A DNA stretch of 14,814 nt, taken from positions 1 through 14,814 of the forward strand of contig CAKSIW010000064.1 in the NCBI GenBank assembly GCA_934463175.1. The letters run 5' to 3'. The stretch comes from an uncultured Clostridia bacterium. Its GTDB lineage: Bacteria > Bacillota > Clostridia > Monoglobales > Monoglobaceae. Below, one piece after another: positions 1-6,908 of the stretch (positions are counted from its first letter, which is position 1; every line of letters starts with the position of its first letter). A program made the translations under genes and the position numbers. The notes beneath the pieces are model-generated. The model saw only the letters and a list, made by a program, of their open reading frames with translations, made no database searches and had not been told where the DNA came from.

Positions 1-65
1 TTCGGAAACGGTTTGCCGCAGAGTCTGTTTCTAAGTGCTAAAGCTGTAAACCTCTTGTATAAATT

Positions 66-74
66 AAAAGGAGG
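66..74 (+). promoter_or_regulatory. Ribosome binding site of pnp
   Basis: AAAAGGAGG lies 9 bases before the ATG at 84 and fixes that start. The 83 bases before the gene hold no recognisable coding region. I could not find a promoter with good -35 and -10 boxes there, so pnp may be transcribed from upstream of the window (often from rpsO in bacteria, which is not visible here). Confidence 0.85.
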
Positions 75-83
75 ACAAGTTTT

Positions 84-2168
84 ATGAGTAAGGTTTTTGA
101 AACAGAAGTTGCCGGCAGAAAACTCAGCATTGAGGTCGGCAAGGTTGCAGAGCTTGCAAACGGCTCTGTTATTGTGAGATACGGTGATACGGTTGTTATC
201 ACTGCGGCAACGGCTTCCGCAAAGCCGAGAGACGGGATTGACTTTTTCCCGCTCAGCATTGACTATGAGGAAAGAATGTATGCTGTCGGCAAGATTCCCG
301 GCGGCTTTATGAAGCGTGAGGGCAGACCCTCGGAGAATGCAATTCTGACAGCAAGAGTCATTGACAGACCCATGCGTCCGCTTTTCCCGAAGGATCTGAG
401 AAATGACGTTTCGATCGTTTCAACGGTTATGTCGGTTGAACAGGATAATGCTCCCGAATTTTGTGCAATGATTGGTTCATCTGCCGCAGTTTCAATTTCG
501 GACATTCCTTTCAACGGACCGATTGCGGCGGTTTATGTCGGCTTGGTTGACGGAAAATTCGTCATAAACCCCACGGTTGAGCAGCGTGCTGTGAGTGACC
601 TTAACCTGACAGTTGCAGGAAGTATGCAGAAGGTTGTTATGATTGAGGCAGGTGCAAACGAAGTTCCCGAGGACGTTATGTTTGACGCAATCATGTTTGC
701 ACATGAGGAAATAAAAAGACTCTGCGCTTTCATAAAGGGAATTCAGGACGAGGTCGGAAAACCGAAGTTTGAATATGACCATATTGTTGTTAACGAGGAG
801 GTTTTCGCAGACATCAGTGCATTTGCAACAGATATGGTTAAGGAAGCTCTTGACACCGATAACAAAGCTGTCAGGGACGAAAATCTGAAGGTTGTTTACG
901 AGAAGGTATATGAGAATTTTGAAGATAAATATCCTGCCGAGGAATATGCTCAGGACATTGAGGACGCACTCTACAAGCTCCAGAAAACAATTGTCAGACG
1001 CTGGATTCTTGATGAGGGAAAACGTGTTGACGGACGCGCAATTCAGCAGCTGAGACCGCTTTCAGCCGAGGTTGGGCTGCTCCCGAGAGCACACGGAAGC
1101 GGCTTGTTCAGACGCGGTCAGACACAGGTTATGACCGTTGCGGCACTCGGTGCTTTGGGTGATGCACAGATAATTGACGGATTGGACACCGAGGAAGAAT
1201 ATAAAAGATACATTCACCACTATAATTTCCCGTCATACAGTGTCGGCGAAACAAAGCCTTCAAGAGGTCCCGGCAGACGTGAAATCGGACACGGTGCTCT
1301 TGCGGAACGTGCATTGCTTCCTGTTATTCCGAGTGAGGACGAGTTCCCTTATGCAATTCGTCTTGTATCTGAGGTTTTGAGTTCAAACGGTTCAACCTCA
1401 CAGGGTAGTATTTGCGGAAGCACACTTGCGCTTATGGATGCAGGTGTTCCGATTAAAGCTCCCGTTGCGGGAATATCTGTCGGTCTTGTCACAGAGGGTG
1501 AGCGGTTTATCACTGTTCTTGACATTCAGGGACTTGAAGACTTTTTCGGCGATATGGACTTTAAGGTTGCAGGAACTAAGAAGGGTATAACAGCAATTCA
1601 GATGGATCTGAAGATTGACGGTCTGACACCCGAAATAATTAAAAATGCACTCCGTGAAACAAGAGATGCAAGATACTATATTTTAGATGAAGTTATGCTC
1701 AAGGCAATTGCCGAGCCGCGCGCGAATATTTCGCAGTATGCTCCGAAAATCATCAATATTGAAATTCCGGTTGACAAAATCCGTGATGTAATCGGTTCAG
1801 GCGGCAAGGTTATCCAGAAGATTATTGCCGATACCGGTGCTAAAATTGATATTGAGGAAGACGGCCGCGTGTTTATTGCCGCTCCCGACACAACATCAGG
1901 TGAGGCTGCAAAGAAAATAATTGAGGGAATCGTCAAGGATCCCGAGGTCGGAGAGGTTTATGACGGTAAGGTTGTCCGCATTATGGATTTTGGTGCTTTT
2001 GTTGAATTCCTTCCGGGAAAAGACGGTCTTGTTCACATTTCAAAGCTTGATAAGAAGCGTGTTGAAAAGGTGGAGGACGTTGTTAAAATCGGTGATGACA
2101 TCAAGGTTCAGGTTATTGAGATTGACAAGCAGGGAAGAATTAATCTTAAACGAATTATAACCGAATAG
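84..2168 (+). CDS. pnp: Polynucleotide phosphorylase (PNPase)
   Basis: Phosphorolytic 3'-to-5' exoribonuclease that degrades mRNA to nucleoside diphosphates in the cytoplasm, normally as a ring-shaped trimer. The 694 residues match the usual family length (about 700). Two RNase PH-like domains are visible (about 1-145 and 315-550), joined by a helical linker. The second carries the active-site signatures SSNGSTSQGS (433-442) and FGDMDFKVAG (488-497). A KH RNA-binding domain follows (about 557-615) with its GSGG loop at 571-574, then an S1 domain (about 622-694) containing DFGAFVEF. The start is supported by a perfect Shine-Dalgarno sequence. The gene is closed by its own intrinsic terminator, so it is not cotranscribed with the ABC operon downstream unless there is read-through. 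No truncation or missing motif is seen. Identification is secure. Confidence 0.98.
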   Translation: MSKVFETEVAGRKLSIEVGKVAELANGSVIVRYGDTVVITAATASAKPRDGIDFFPLSIDYEERMYAVGKIPGGFMKREGRPSENAILTARVIDRPMRPLFPKDLRNDVSIVSTVMSVEQDNAPEFCAMIGSSAAVSISDIPFNGPIAAVYVGLVDGKFVINPTVEQRAVSDLNLTVAGSMQKVVMIEAGANEVPEDVMFDAIMFAHEEIKRLCAFIKGIQDEVGKPKFEYDHIVVNEEVFADISAFATDMVKEALDTDNKAVRDENLKVVYEKVYENFEDKYPAEEYAQDIEDALYKLQKTIVRRWILDEGKRVDGRAIQQLRPLSAEVGLLPRAHGSGLFRRGQTQVMTVAALGALGDAQIIDGLDTEEEYKRYIHHYNFPSYSVGETKPSRGPGRREIGHGALAERALLPVIPSEDEFPYAIRLVSEVLSSNGSTSQGSICGSTLALMDAGVPIKAPVAGISVGLVTEGERFITVLDIQGLEDFFGDMDFKVAGTKKGITAIQMDLKIDGLTPEIIKNALRETRDARYYILDEVMLKAIAEPRANISQYAPKIINIEIPVDKIRDVIGSGGKVIQKIIADTGAKIDIEEDGRVFIAAPDTTSGEAAKKIIEGIVKDPEVGEVYDGKVVRIMDFGAFVEFLPGKDGLVHISKLDKKRVEKVEDVVKIGDDIKVQVIEIDKQGRINLKRIITE

Positions 2169-2190
2169 TATTATAAAACATTGCTGTTGA

Positions 2191-2225
2191 TACAGAGTCT
2201 GTTTTTACAGACTCTGTATTTTTTT
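2191..2225 (+). terminator. Rho-independent terminator after pnp
   Basis: A perfect 12-bp stem (2191-2202 with 2207-2218, arm TACAGAGTCTGT) closes a TTTT loop and is followed directly by seven T residues (2219-2225), with more T-rich sequence after that. It starts 22 bases after the pnp stop codon. Confidence 0.95.
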
Positions 2226-2245
2226 AATTTTTTTTAAAAAAGGTA

Positions 2246-2274
2246 TTGACTTTATCGTGATAAAGTGGTAAAGT
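2246..2274 (+). promoter_or_regulatory. Promoter of the amino-acid ABC operon
   Basis: TTGACT (2246-2251) and TAAAGT (2269-2274) are separated by 17 bases. The -35 box is strong (5 of 6 to TTGACA) and the -10 box weaker (4 of 6). It sits between the pnp terminator and the ATG at 2314, giving a leader of roughly 30 bases. A perfect palindrome overlaps the -35 box and spacer, so repression at this site is plausible. This is the only clear promoter seen for the seven genes up to 8236. Confidence 0.7.
2249..2266. promoter_or_regulatory. Candidate operator: perfect 18-bp palindrome
   Basis: ACTTTATC-GT-GATAAAGT has 8-bp arms with a 2-bp centre, and it overlaps the 3' half of the -35 box and most of the spacer. 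Size and placement fit a dimeric helix-turn-helix repressor site. The cognate protein is unknown. The TrpR-like protein encoded at 4687 in the same operon is one candidate, by proximity only. As RNA it would lie upstream of the expected transcription start, so a DNA role is more likely than an RNA hairpin. Confidence 0.55.
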
Positions 2275-2282
2275 AATAAAGT
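2259..2282 (+). repeat. Three tandem 8-base repeats in the ABC promoter
   Basis: GATAAAGT, GGTAAAGT and AATAAAGT follow each other without gaps. The first copy is the right arm of the palindrome and the second contains the -10 box. They could be extra half-sites for the same regulator, or simply A-rich sequence that looks ordered. Confidence 0.55.
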
Positions 2283-2313
2283 AAACAAAATAAAGCTAAG
2301 GGGAGTTAGAATT

Positions 2314-3096
2314 ATGAAAAGAATTTTATCAGCAATATTGATTTTTGCAATGGCGTCTGTGCTTTTCACAGCGTGCGGCAAGAAGGAAGCCGCAGGGGAT
2401 TCCGATTTTGAATACATCAAAAGCAACGGAAAGCTTGTTGTCGGAGTTACGGAGTATGAGCCGATGGACTATCAGGACGAAAGCGGTAAGTGGGTTGGCT
2501 TTGATGCCGAGTTTGCCGAGGCCGTTGCAGAGCTTATGGGTGTTAAGGCAGAGTTTGTTGTTATTGACTGGGACAATAAATTTCTTGAGCTTGACTCAAA
2601 ATCAATTGACTGTATTTGGAATGGTATGACAATCACAGACGAGGTTAATCTCAACACAGCTTGCTCAGAACCGTATGCGAAAAACGAGCAGGTCGTTGTT
2701 ATGAGCAAGGACGAGGTTTCAAAGTATGCAGATGCCGATTCGATGAAAGAACTCACATTTGCTGTTGAATCAGGCTCGGCAGCAGAAGGTGCGGCAGAAG
2801 ATCTCGGGTTCAAGTGCACGGCTGTCAAAGCACAGTCAGACGCTCTCATGGAGGTTAAATCCGGAAGTGCGGACGCATGTATTATTGACATCACGATGGC
2901 AGATTCAATGACGGGCGAGGGAACAAGCTATGCAGACCTTGCAAAGGGCATTTCGCTGACAAAAGAGGAATACGGTATCGGCTTCAGAAAAGGCTCGGAT
3001 ATGCAGACTAAAATTAACGAATATATCAAGACGCTTAAAGATAACGGAAAACTTGATGAGCTTTCGGAAAAATACGGTGTTGCGCTCGCAGACTGA
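2314..3096 (+). CDS. Amino-acid ABC transporter substrate-binding lipoprotein
   Basis: Extracytoplasmic binding protein (SBP family 3, periplasmic binding protein-like) that captures a polar amino acid and delivers it to the permease. The 260-residue protein starts with a lipoprotein signal: positive MKR, a hydrophobic stretch (4-18), then FTAC with the lipidated Cys at 21. The mature part has the family features GKLVVGVTEYEPMDY near the start, GKWVGFDAEFAEAVAE around 58-73, and WNGMTIT around 104-110, which belongs to the ligand site. The end, LDELSEKYG, is typical of the family. AAGGGGAG eight bases before the ATG supports the start. It is the first gene of an operon with the permease and ATPase. 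The exact amino acid cannot be read from sequence. An 18-bp hairpin just after the gene may let it be expressed above the membrane components, as binding proteins usually are. Confidence 0.93.
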   Translation: MKRILSAILIFAMASVLFTACGKKEAAGDSDFEYIKSNGKLVVGVTEYEPMDYQDESGKWVGFDAEFAEAVAELMGVKAEFVVIDWDNKFLELDSKSIDCIWNGMTITDEVNLNTACSEPYAKNEQVVVMSKDEVSKYADADSMKELTFAVESGSAAEGAAEDLGFKCTAVKAQSDALMEVKSGSADACIIDITMADSMTGEGTSYADLAKGISLTKEEYGIGFRKGSDMQTKINEYIKTLKDNGKLDELSEKYGVALAD

Positions 3097-3120
3097 TTTA
3101 CAAAACATAAACTAATATCG

Positions 3121-3159
3121 GATTTCAGACAGAAAGGCACAGCCTTTCTGTCTGAAATC
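3121..3159 (+). repeat. Intercistronic 18-bp perfect hairpin
   Basis: Arms 3121-3138 and 3142-3159 are perfectly complementary around an ACA loop. It is not an intrinsic terminator because no T run follows on either strand. It lies 25 bases after the binding-protein stop and 23 bases before the permease start. A strong structure at this place is known in other importers to protect the upstream mRNA from 3' decay and to reduce downstream expression. That role here is inference. Confidence 0.85.
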
Positions 3160-3181
3160 TGTTACTGAAAGGTTTTAACAG

Positions 3182-3883
3182 GTGCATAATATGGATTGGT
3201 TTCAGAATATTATTTCAAGCTTTGAGGCGTTTTTACAGCTGCTTCCGAGTGTCACAGCGTCTTTGATGGAAGGCTTCCGTGCAACATTAAGGCTTTTTTT
3301 TCTAACGCTTTTGTTTTCGCTTCCGCTCGGGCTTGTCATCAGCTTTGGCTCAATGAGCCGCTTTCGTCCTCTCAAATGGATTATCAGAACCTTTGTGTGG
3401 ATAATCCGCGGAACACCGCTTATGCTGCAGCTTATAATTATATACTACGGACCGGGACTGATTTTCAATCTGCCTCTGCTTGACAGGTTTCTTGCGGCAC
3501 TGGTTGCGTTTGTGATTAATTATGCCTGCTATTTCTCGGAGATATACCGCGGCGGAATTGAATCAATCAGCCGCGGTCAGCACGAGGCGGGACAGGTTCT
3601 CGGAATGACAAAAACACAGGTCTTTTTTAGGGTTGTTCTCTTGCAGGTCATAAAACGGATTGTTCCGCCAATGAGCAATGAAATAATAACACTTGTGAAG
3701 GACACCTCGCTTGCGAGAATTATTGCTGTATACGAAATCATATGGAGCGCGGAACGCTTTATAAAGCTGAAAGGGCTGATTTGGCCGCTGTTCTACACAG
3801 GAGCTTTTTATCTTGTGTTCTCGGGTGTTCTGACGCTGCTTTTTGGATATTTGGAAAGAAAAATGAGTTATTTCAGGAGTTAA
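3182..3883 (+). CDS. Amino-acid ABC transporter permease
   Basis: Inner-membrane subunit of a polar amino-acid importer (HisM/GlnP type), about 233 residues with roughly five hydrophobic segments. Family landmarks are FRATLRLF near 32-39, IRGTPLMLQL at 75-84, and the ATPase-contacting EAA loop with HEAGQVLGMT at 134-143. It lies between the binding protein and the ATPase genes, and its stop is 4 bases before the ATPase ATG. The start is uncertain. GTG at 3182 has GAAAGG nine bases upstream, while ATG at 3191 would use a weaker AGG eight bases upstream; the choice changes only three residues. A single permease gene implies a homodimer. Substrate is unknown. Confidence 0.93.
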   Translation: MHNMDWFQNIISSFEAFLQLLPSVTASLMEGFRATLRLFFLTLLFSLPLGLVISFGSMSRFRPLKWIIRTFVWIIRGTPLMLQLIIIYYGPGLIFNLPLLDRFLAALVAFVINYACYFSEIYRGGIESISRGQHEAGQVLGMTKTQVFFRVVLLQVIKRIVPPMSNEIITLVKDTSLARIIAVYEIIWSAERFIKLKGLIWPLFYTGAFYLVFSGVLTLLFGYLERKMSYFRS

Positions 3884-3887
3884 TTAT

Positions 3888-4670
3888 ATGCCGATATTAG
3901 AGATTAAAAACATTGCCAAGAGCTTTGGCAAAACAAAGGTATTGAAAAATATTGATTTTTCGCTTGAAGAAGGTGAGGTTGTCTCTGTCATTGGTTCATC
4001 GGGCAGCGGAAAAACAACACTGCTCAGATGTGTAAACTTTTTGGAAAGTGCCGACAGCGGTCAGATTATTGTTGACGGAAAGACGGTTTTTGACGGGACG
4101 AGCTCAAAAAAACTGAGTTCAGCGGAGCTGCGGCAGAATCAGCTGAATTTCGGAATGGTGTTTCAATCGTTTAATCTTTTTCCGCAATACAGCGCGTTTG
4201 AAAACGTCACGCTTGCGCCCAAGCTTTTGGCAAGGGAACGGGCGGACTTCAAGCATAACAGAAAACAGATTTTCGGGGAAATTGACGAACATGCAAAAGC
4301 ACTGCTTGAACGCATGGGTCTTGGAGACAGAATGAACAACTATCCGTGCGAGCTTTCGGGCGGTCAGCAGCAGCGCGTTTCAATTGCGCGTGCACTCGCT
4401 CTCAATCCCAAAGTGCTGTTTTTTGACGAGCCGACATCCGCACTTGATCCGGAACTCACAGGCGAGATACTGAAGGTTATAAAGGATCTTGCGGCACAGC
4501 ATATGACAATGGTGATTGTTACGCATGAAATTGAATTTGCAAAAAACGTTTCAGACAGAATAATTTTTATGTCAGACGGATATATTGCAGAAGAGGGAAC
4601 GCCGGAAGAGGTTATAGATAATCCGAAAAACGAGCGCACACAAGCTTTTTTGAGCGGATTTAAAAGATAG
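3888..4670 (+). CDS. Amino-acid ABC transporter ATP-binding protein
   Basis: Cytoplasmic ATPase (GlnQ/HisP type) that powers the importer. All nucleotide-binding motifs are intact: Walker A GSSGSGKT (36-43), Q-loop VFQ (91-93), signature LSGGQ (156-160), Walker B FFDEP (178-182) with catalytic E181, D-loop SALD (184-187) and switch H213. At 260 residues it is about 20 longer than many relatives. The extra length appears to be a charged stretch around 115-135, between the Q-loop and the signature. GGAG inside the end of the permease gene serves as ribosome binding site, so the two genes are probably translationally linked. Product class is secure; the transported amino acid is not known. Confidence 0.96.
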   Translation: MPILEIKNIAKSFGKTKVLKNIDFSLEEGEVVSVIGSSGSGKTTLLRCVNFLESADSGQIIVDGKTVFDGTSSKKLSSAELRQNQLNFGMVFQSFNLFPQYSAFENVTLAPKLLARERADFKHNRKQIFGEIDEHAKALLERMGLGDRMNNYPCELSGGQQQRVSIARALALNPKVLFFDEPTSALDPELTGEILKVIKDLAAQHMTMVIVTHEIEFAKNVSDRIIFMSDGYIAEEGTPEEVIDNPKNERTQAFLSGFKR

Positions 4671-4686
4671 GAAGGAGAGACTTGTC

Positions 4687-4965
4687 ATGAAGTTCGGTTC
4701 CGAAAATGAAACAGACTATTTTTGCAGAGCAATTCTGGCCCTTGAAACCGTTGATGAATGCAAGGCGTTTCTGGAAGATGTCTGCACAATCAAGGAAATT
4801 GATTCAATTGCACAGCGGCTCACTGTTGCGCGTCTTTTGCGCGGCGGAAAAACCTTCAATGAAATTGTTGAATGCACCGGTGCTTCAACTGCAACCATTT
4901 CAAGAGTAAATAAATGCCTGACATACGGTACGGGTTATAAAAGTATTCTTGACAAGCTTGGCTGA
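4687..4965 (+). CDS. YerC/YecD family TrpR-related DNA-binding protein
   Basis: Small 92-residue all-helical protein of the TrpR superfamily, resembling Bacillus YerC. The region 37-79 reads EIDSIAQRLTVARLLRGGKT, then a helix-turn-helix with TGASTATISRVN (64-75) as recognition helix. The ending LTYGTGYKSIL is typical of this family. GAAGGAGAG precedes the ATG, 16 bases after the ATPase stop, so it belongs to the ABC operon. Family members are presumed dimeric regulators, but their targets are mostly unknown, and nothing shows that this one binds tryptophan. Its position makes it a possible regulator of its own operon through the palindrome at 2249. Alternatively it is just a conserved neighbour. 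Confidence 0.88.
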   Translation: MKFGSENETDYFCRAILALETVDECKAFLEDVCTIKEIDSIAQRLTVARLLRGGKTFNEIVECTGASTATISRVNKCLTYGTGYKSILDKLG

Positions 4966-4995
4966 AAATCTAAAAAACAAAGGAGCAAACGCTGA

Positions 4996-6270
4996 ATGTC
5001 TGCAAAAATTAAAAGTGTCAAGCTTGGGTCTCTTGCCGAAAGAGCCGGCTTGAAGCCGGGAGATGAGATACTTGAAATAAACGGCAGAACCGTTACGGAT
5101 TATCTTGATTACATGTATCTTTCCGCAAATGAAAAGGTTAAAATCAGACTGTCTGACAGAACGGTTTCAATCAGCAATGATGACTATGAGCCTCTGGGAA
5201 TTGAATTTGAAACACTGCTGATTGACAAGCCGAAATCGTGTCTCAATAAATGTATTTTCTGTTTTATTGACCAGCTTCCGCCGAATATGCGTGAAAGCTG
5301 TTACTTTAAAGACGATGACTATCGGCTGTCTTTTCTTCAGGGAAACTATGTCACATTGACAAACATGAAGGATTCGGACATTGACCGCATTATTGAATAC
5401 AATCTTCCGCGCATAAATGTCTCGGTTCACACAACCAACCCCGAGCTGCGGAGAAAAATGCTTTCAAATAAAAATGCCGGGAAGATTATGGAACAGATAA
5501 AGCGGTTTGCCGACGGCGGAATGACCATAAACTGTCAGATTGTTCTGTGCAGACACTATAACGACGGTGAAGAGCTTGAACGCACAATACGCGATCTTTC
5601 AGAGTTCGGAGAATGCATTGAAAGTCTGTCAATTGTACCTGTCGGAATTTCGGATTTTCGCGGACGGCTGACGGAACTTGAACCCTTTGACAAAGAAAGC
5701 TCGGCGGAAGTGATCGAGCAGGTCTCAAAGTGGCAGAAGCATTTCAGGGGGGCTCTCGGAATTAACTTTGTGTATCTCGCCGATGAATTTTACATTATGG
5801 CGGAATCCGACATTCCGCCGCAGGAGGAATATGACGGTTTTCCTCAGATTGAAAACGGTGTCGGACTTTGCGCTTCCCTGGAAGATGAATTTTCTGCGGC
5901 TTTGGATTTGTGCGAAAACAAAAAGGTGAAAACAAAAAAATCAATCGCAACAGGAGTTCTGGCATATGACTTCATTTGCGGACTTGTCGGACGCCTGAAC
6001 TGTGATTTGTTGAATGTGTATAAAATACAAAATAACTTTTTCGGAAAAAAAATAACTGTAAGCGGACTCGTCACGGCAGGGGACATAATCAATCAGCTCA
6101 AAGAACATGAGCTTGGAGAACAGCTGCTCATACCAAAATCAATGCTGCGGCATGACGAAAATGTTTTCCTTGATGACCTGACGGTTGAAGATGTCGAACG
6201 TGCACTCAATGTGGAGGTCATTCCTGTTGAAAATGACGGTTTTGAGCTTTTGGATATGCTTCTGAAATAA
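4996..6270 (+). CDS. DUF512 family protein: PDZ plus radical-SAM-like Fe-S oxidoreductase
   Basis: 424-residue cytoplasmic protein of a conserved but uncharacterised family. An N-terminal PDZ-like domain (about 1-65) is marked by GSLAERAGLKPGDEILEING (11-30). A cysteine cluster CxxxCxxC at C82, C86 and C89 (CLNKCIFC) fits a radical S-adenosylmethionine [4Fe-4S] site. The following IDQLPPNMR and FLQGNYVTLTN stretches, and the C-terminal DUF512 region (about 200-415), are characteristic of the family. No signal peptide or membrane segment is seen. AAAGGAG before the ATG at 4996 fixes the start. The reaction and substrate are unknown. It sits in the operon between the TrpR-like regulator and the kinase-like gene, which does not clarify its role. 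Confidence 0.92.
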   Translation: MSAKIKSVKLGSLAERAGLKPGDEILEINGRTVTDYLDYMYLSANEKVKIRLSDRTVSISNDDYEPLGIEFETLLIDKPKSCLNKCIFCFIDQLPPNMRESCYFKDDDYRLSFLQGNYVTLTNMKDSDIDRIIEYNLPRINVSVHTTNPELRRKMLSNKNAGKIMEQIKRFADGGMTINCQIVLCRHYNDGEELERTIRDLSEFGECIESLSIVPVGISDFRGRLTELEPFDKESSAEVIEQVSKWQKHFRGALGINFVYLADEFYIMAESDIPPQEEYDGFPQIENGVGLCASLEDEFSAALDLCENKKVKTKKSIATGVLAYDFICGLVGRLNCDLLNVYKIQNNFFGKKITVSGLVTAGDIINQLKEHELGEQLLIPKSMLRHDENVFLDDLTVEDVERALNVEVIPVENDGFELLDMLLK

Positions 6271-6283
6271 TTTTGAAAGAACT

Positions 6284-6292
6284 AAAAGGAGG
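6284..6292 (+). promoter_or_regulatory. Ribosome binding site deciding the start at 6300
   Basis: AAAAGGAGG ends seven bases before ATG 6300. The frame is also open from a TTG at 6273, but that start would place this perfect Shine-Dalgarno sequence inside the gene and add nine residues not expected of the family, so 6300 is chosen. Confidence 0.85.
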
Positions 6293-6299
6293 AATCACT

Positions 6300-6908
6300 A
6301 TGAAAATTATAACTGTCAGCCGTGAATTCGGCAGCGGTGGAAGAGAGCTTGGAAAAAGGCTGTCTGACGAGCTCGGTTTTGCATATTACGATAATGAAAT
6401 AATATCGGAAATTGCGCGGAGAACCGAGCTTGACGAAAACTACATTCGCAGCATAACCGAAAAAGGTATACAGGGCTTTGCGTGTCATTTTGGAAGAAGC
6501 TTTGGGTTTTCCTATGACCACACCGCAGTGGATATTTTGGTTGCTCAGAACAGGGTCATCAAGGAGCTTGCGGAAAAAGGCGACTGTGTTATTGTCGGAA
6601 GAGGTGCTGATGTCATTTTGAAGGATAAAAATCCGCTGAAGCTTTTTGTCTTTGCCGATACGGAACACAAGCTGGAACGCTGCCGAAAAAGAGAATCGGC
6701 AAAAGATATGCTTTCAGACAAGGAAATGCTGAAAAAGTTTAAGGAGATTGACGGCAACAGACGGAAAATGTATGAACTGCTCTATTCAATCTGCTGGGGT
6801 GAATGCCATGAATACAGTCTTTGTGTCAACACAAGCGGAGTTGAAATTAAAACACTTGTTCCGACAATTGCGGAATATGCGAAGGGATGGTTTGAGAATA
6901 AAAAATGA
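6300..6908 (+). CDS. Cytidylate kinase-like family protein
   Basis: 202-residue P-loop nucleotide-kinase-like protein. It opens MKIITVSREFGSGGRELG, where GSGGRELG (11-18) is the variant phosphate-binding loop of the cytidylate-kinase-like family (not a classical GKT/S Walker A). VIVGRGADVIL (97-107) and VFADTEHKLERCRKRE (about 115-130) match the core and lid regions of that family. It is not the housekeeping Cmk: that protein is longer and has a canonical loop. The substrate is unknown. Its stop overlaps the start of the MATE transporter gene by four bases (ATGA), so the two proteins are translationally coupled and may be functionally linked. Confidence 0.85.
   Translation: MKIITVSREFGSGGRELGKRLSDELGFAYYDNEIISEIARRTELDENYIRSITEKGIQGFACHFGRSFGFSYDHTAVDILVAQNRVIKELAEKGDCVIVGRGADVILKDKNPLKLFVFADTEHKLERCRKRESAKDMLSDKEMLKKFKEIDGNRRKMYELLYSICWGECHEYSLCVNTSGVEIKTLVPTIAEYAKGWFENKK

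Noticed and set aside
2472..2894. Minus-strand open frame of 140 codons inside the binding-protein gene
   Set aside because: It is fully antisense to a well-supported lipoprotein gene and has no family features or plausible start signal.
3292..3302. Run of eight T residues within the permease gene as a phase-variation tract
   Set aside because: The reading frame is intact and the run falls in a leucine/phenylalanine membrane segment where T-rich codons are expected. There is no sign of slippage.
6273..6299. Upstream TTG start for the cytidylate-kinase-like gene
   Set aside because: It would put a perfect AGGAGG site inside the gene and add residues before the conserved MKIITVSREFG start.
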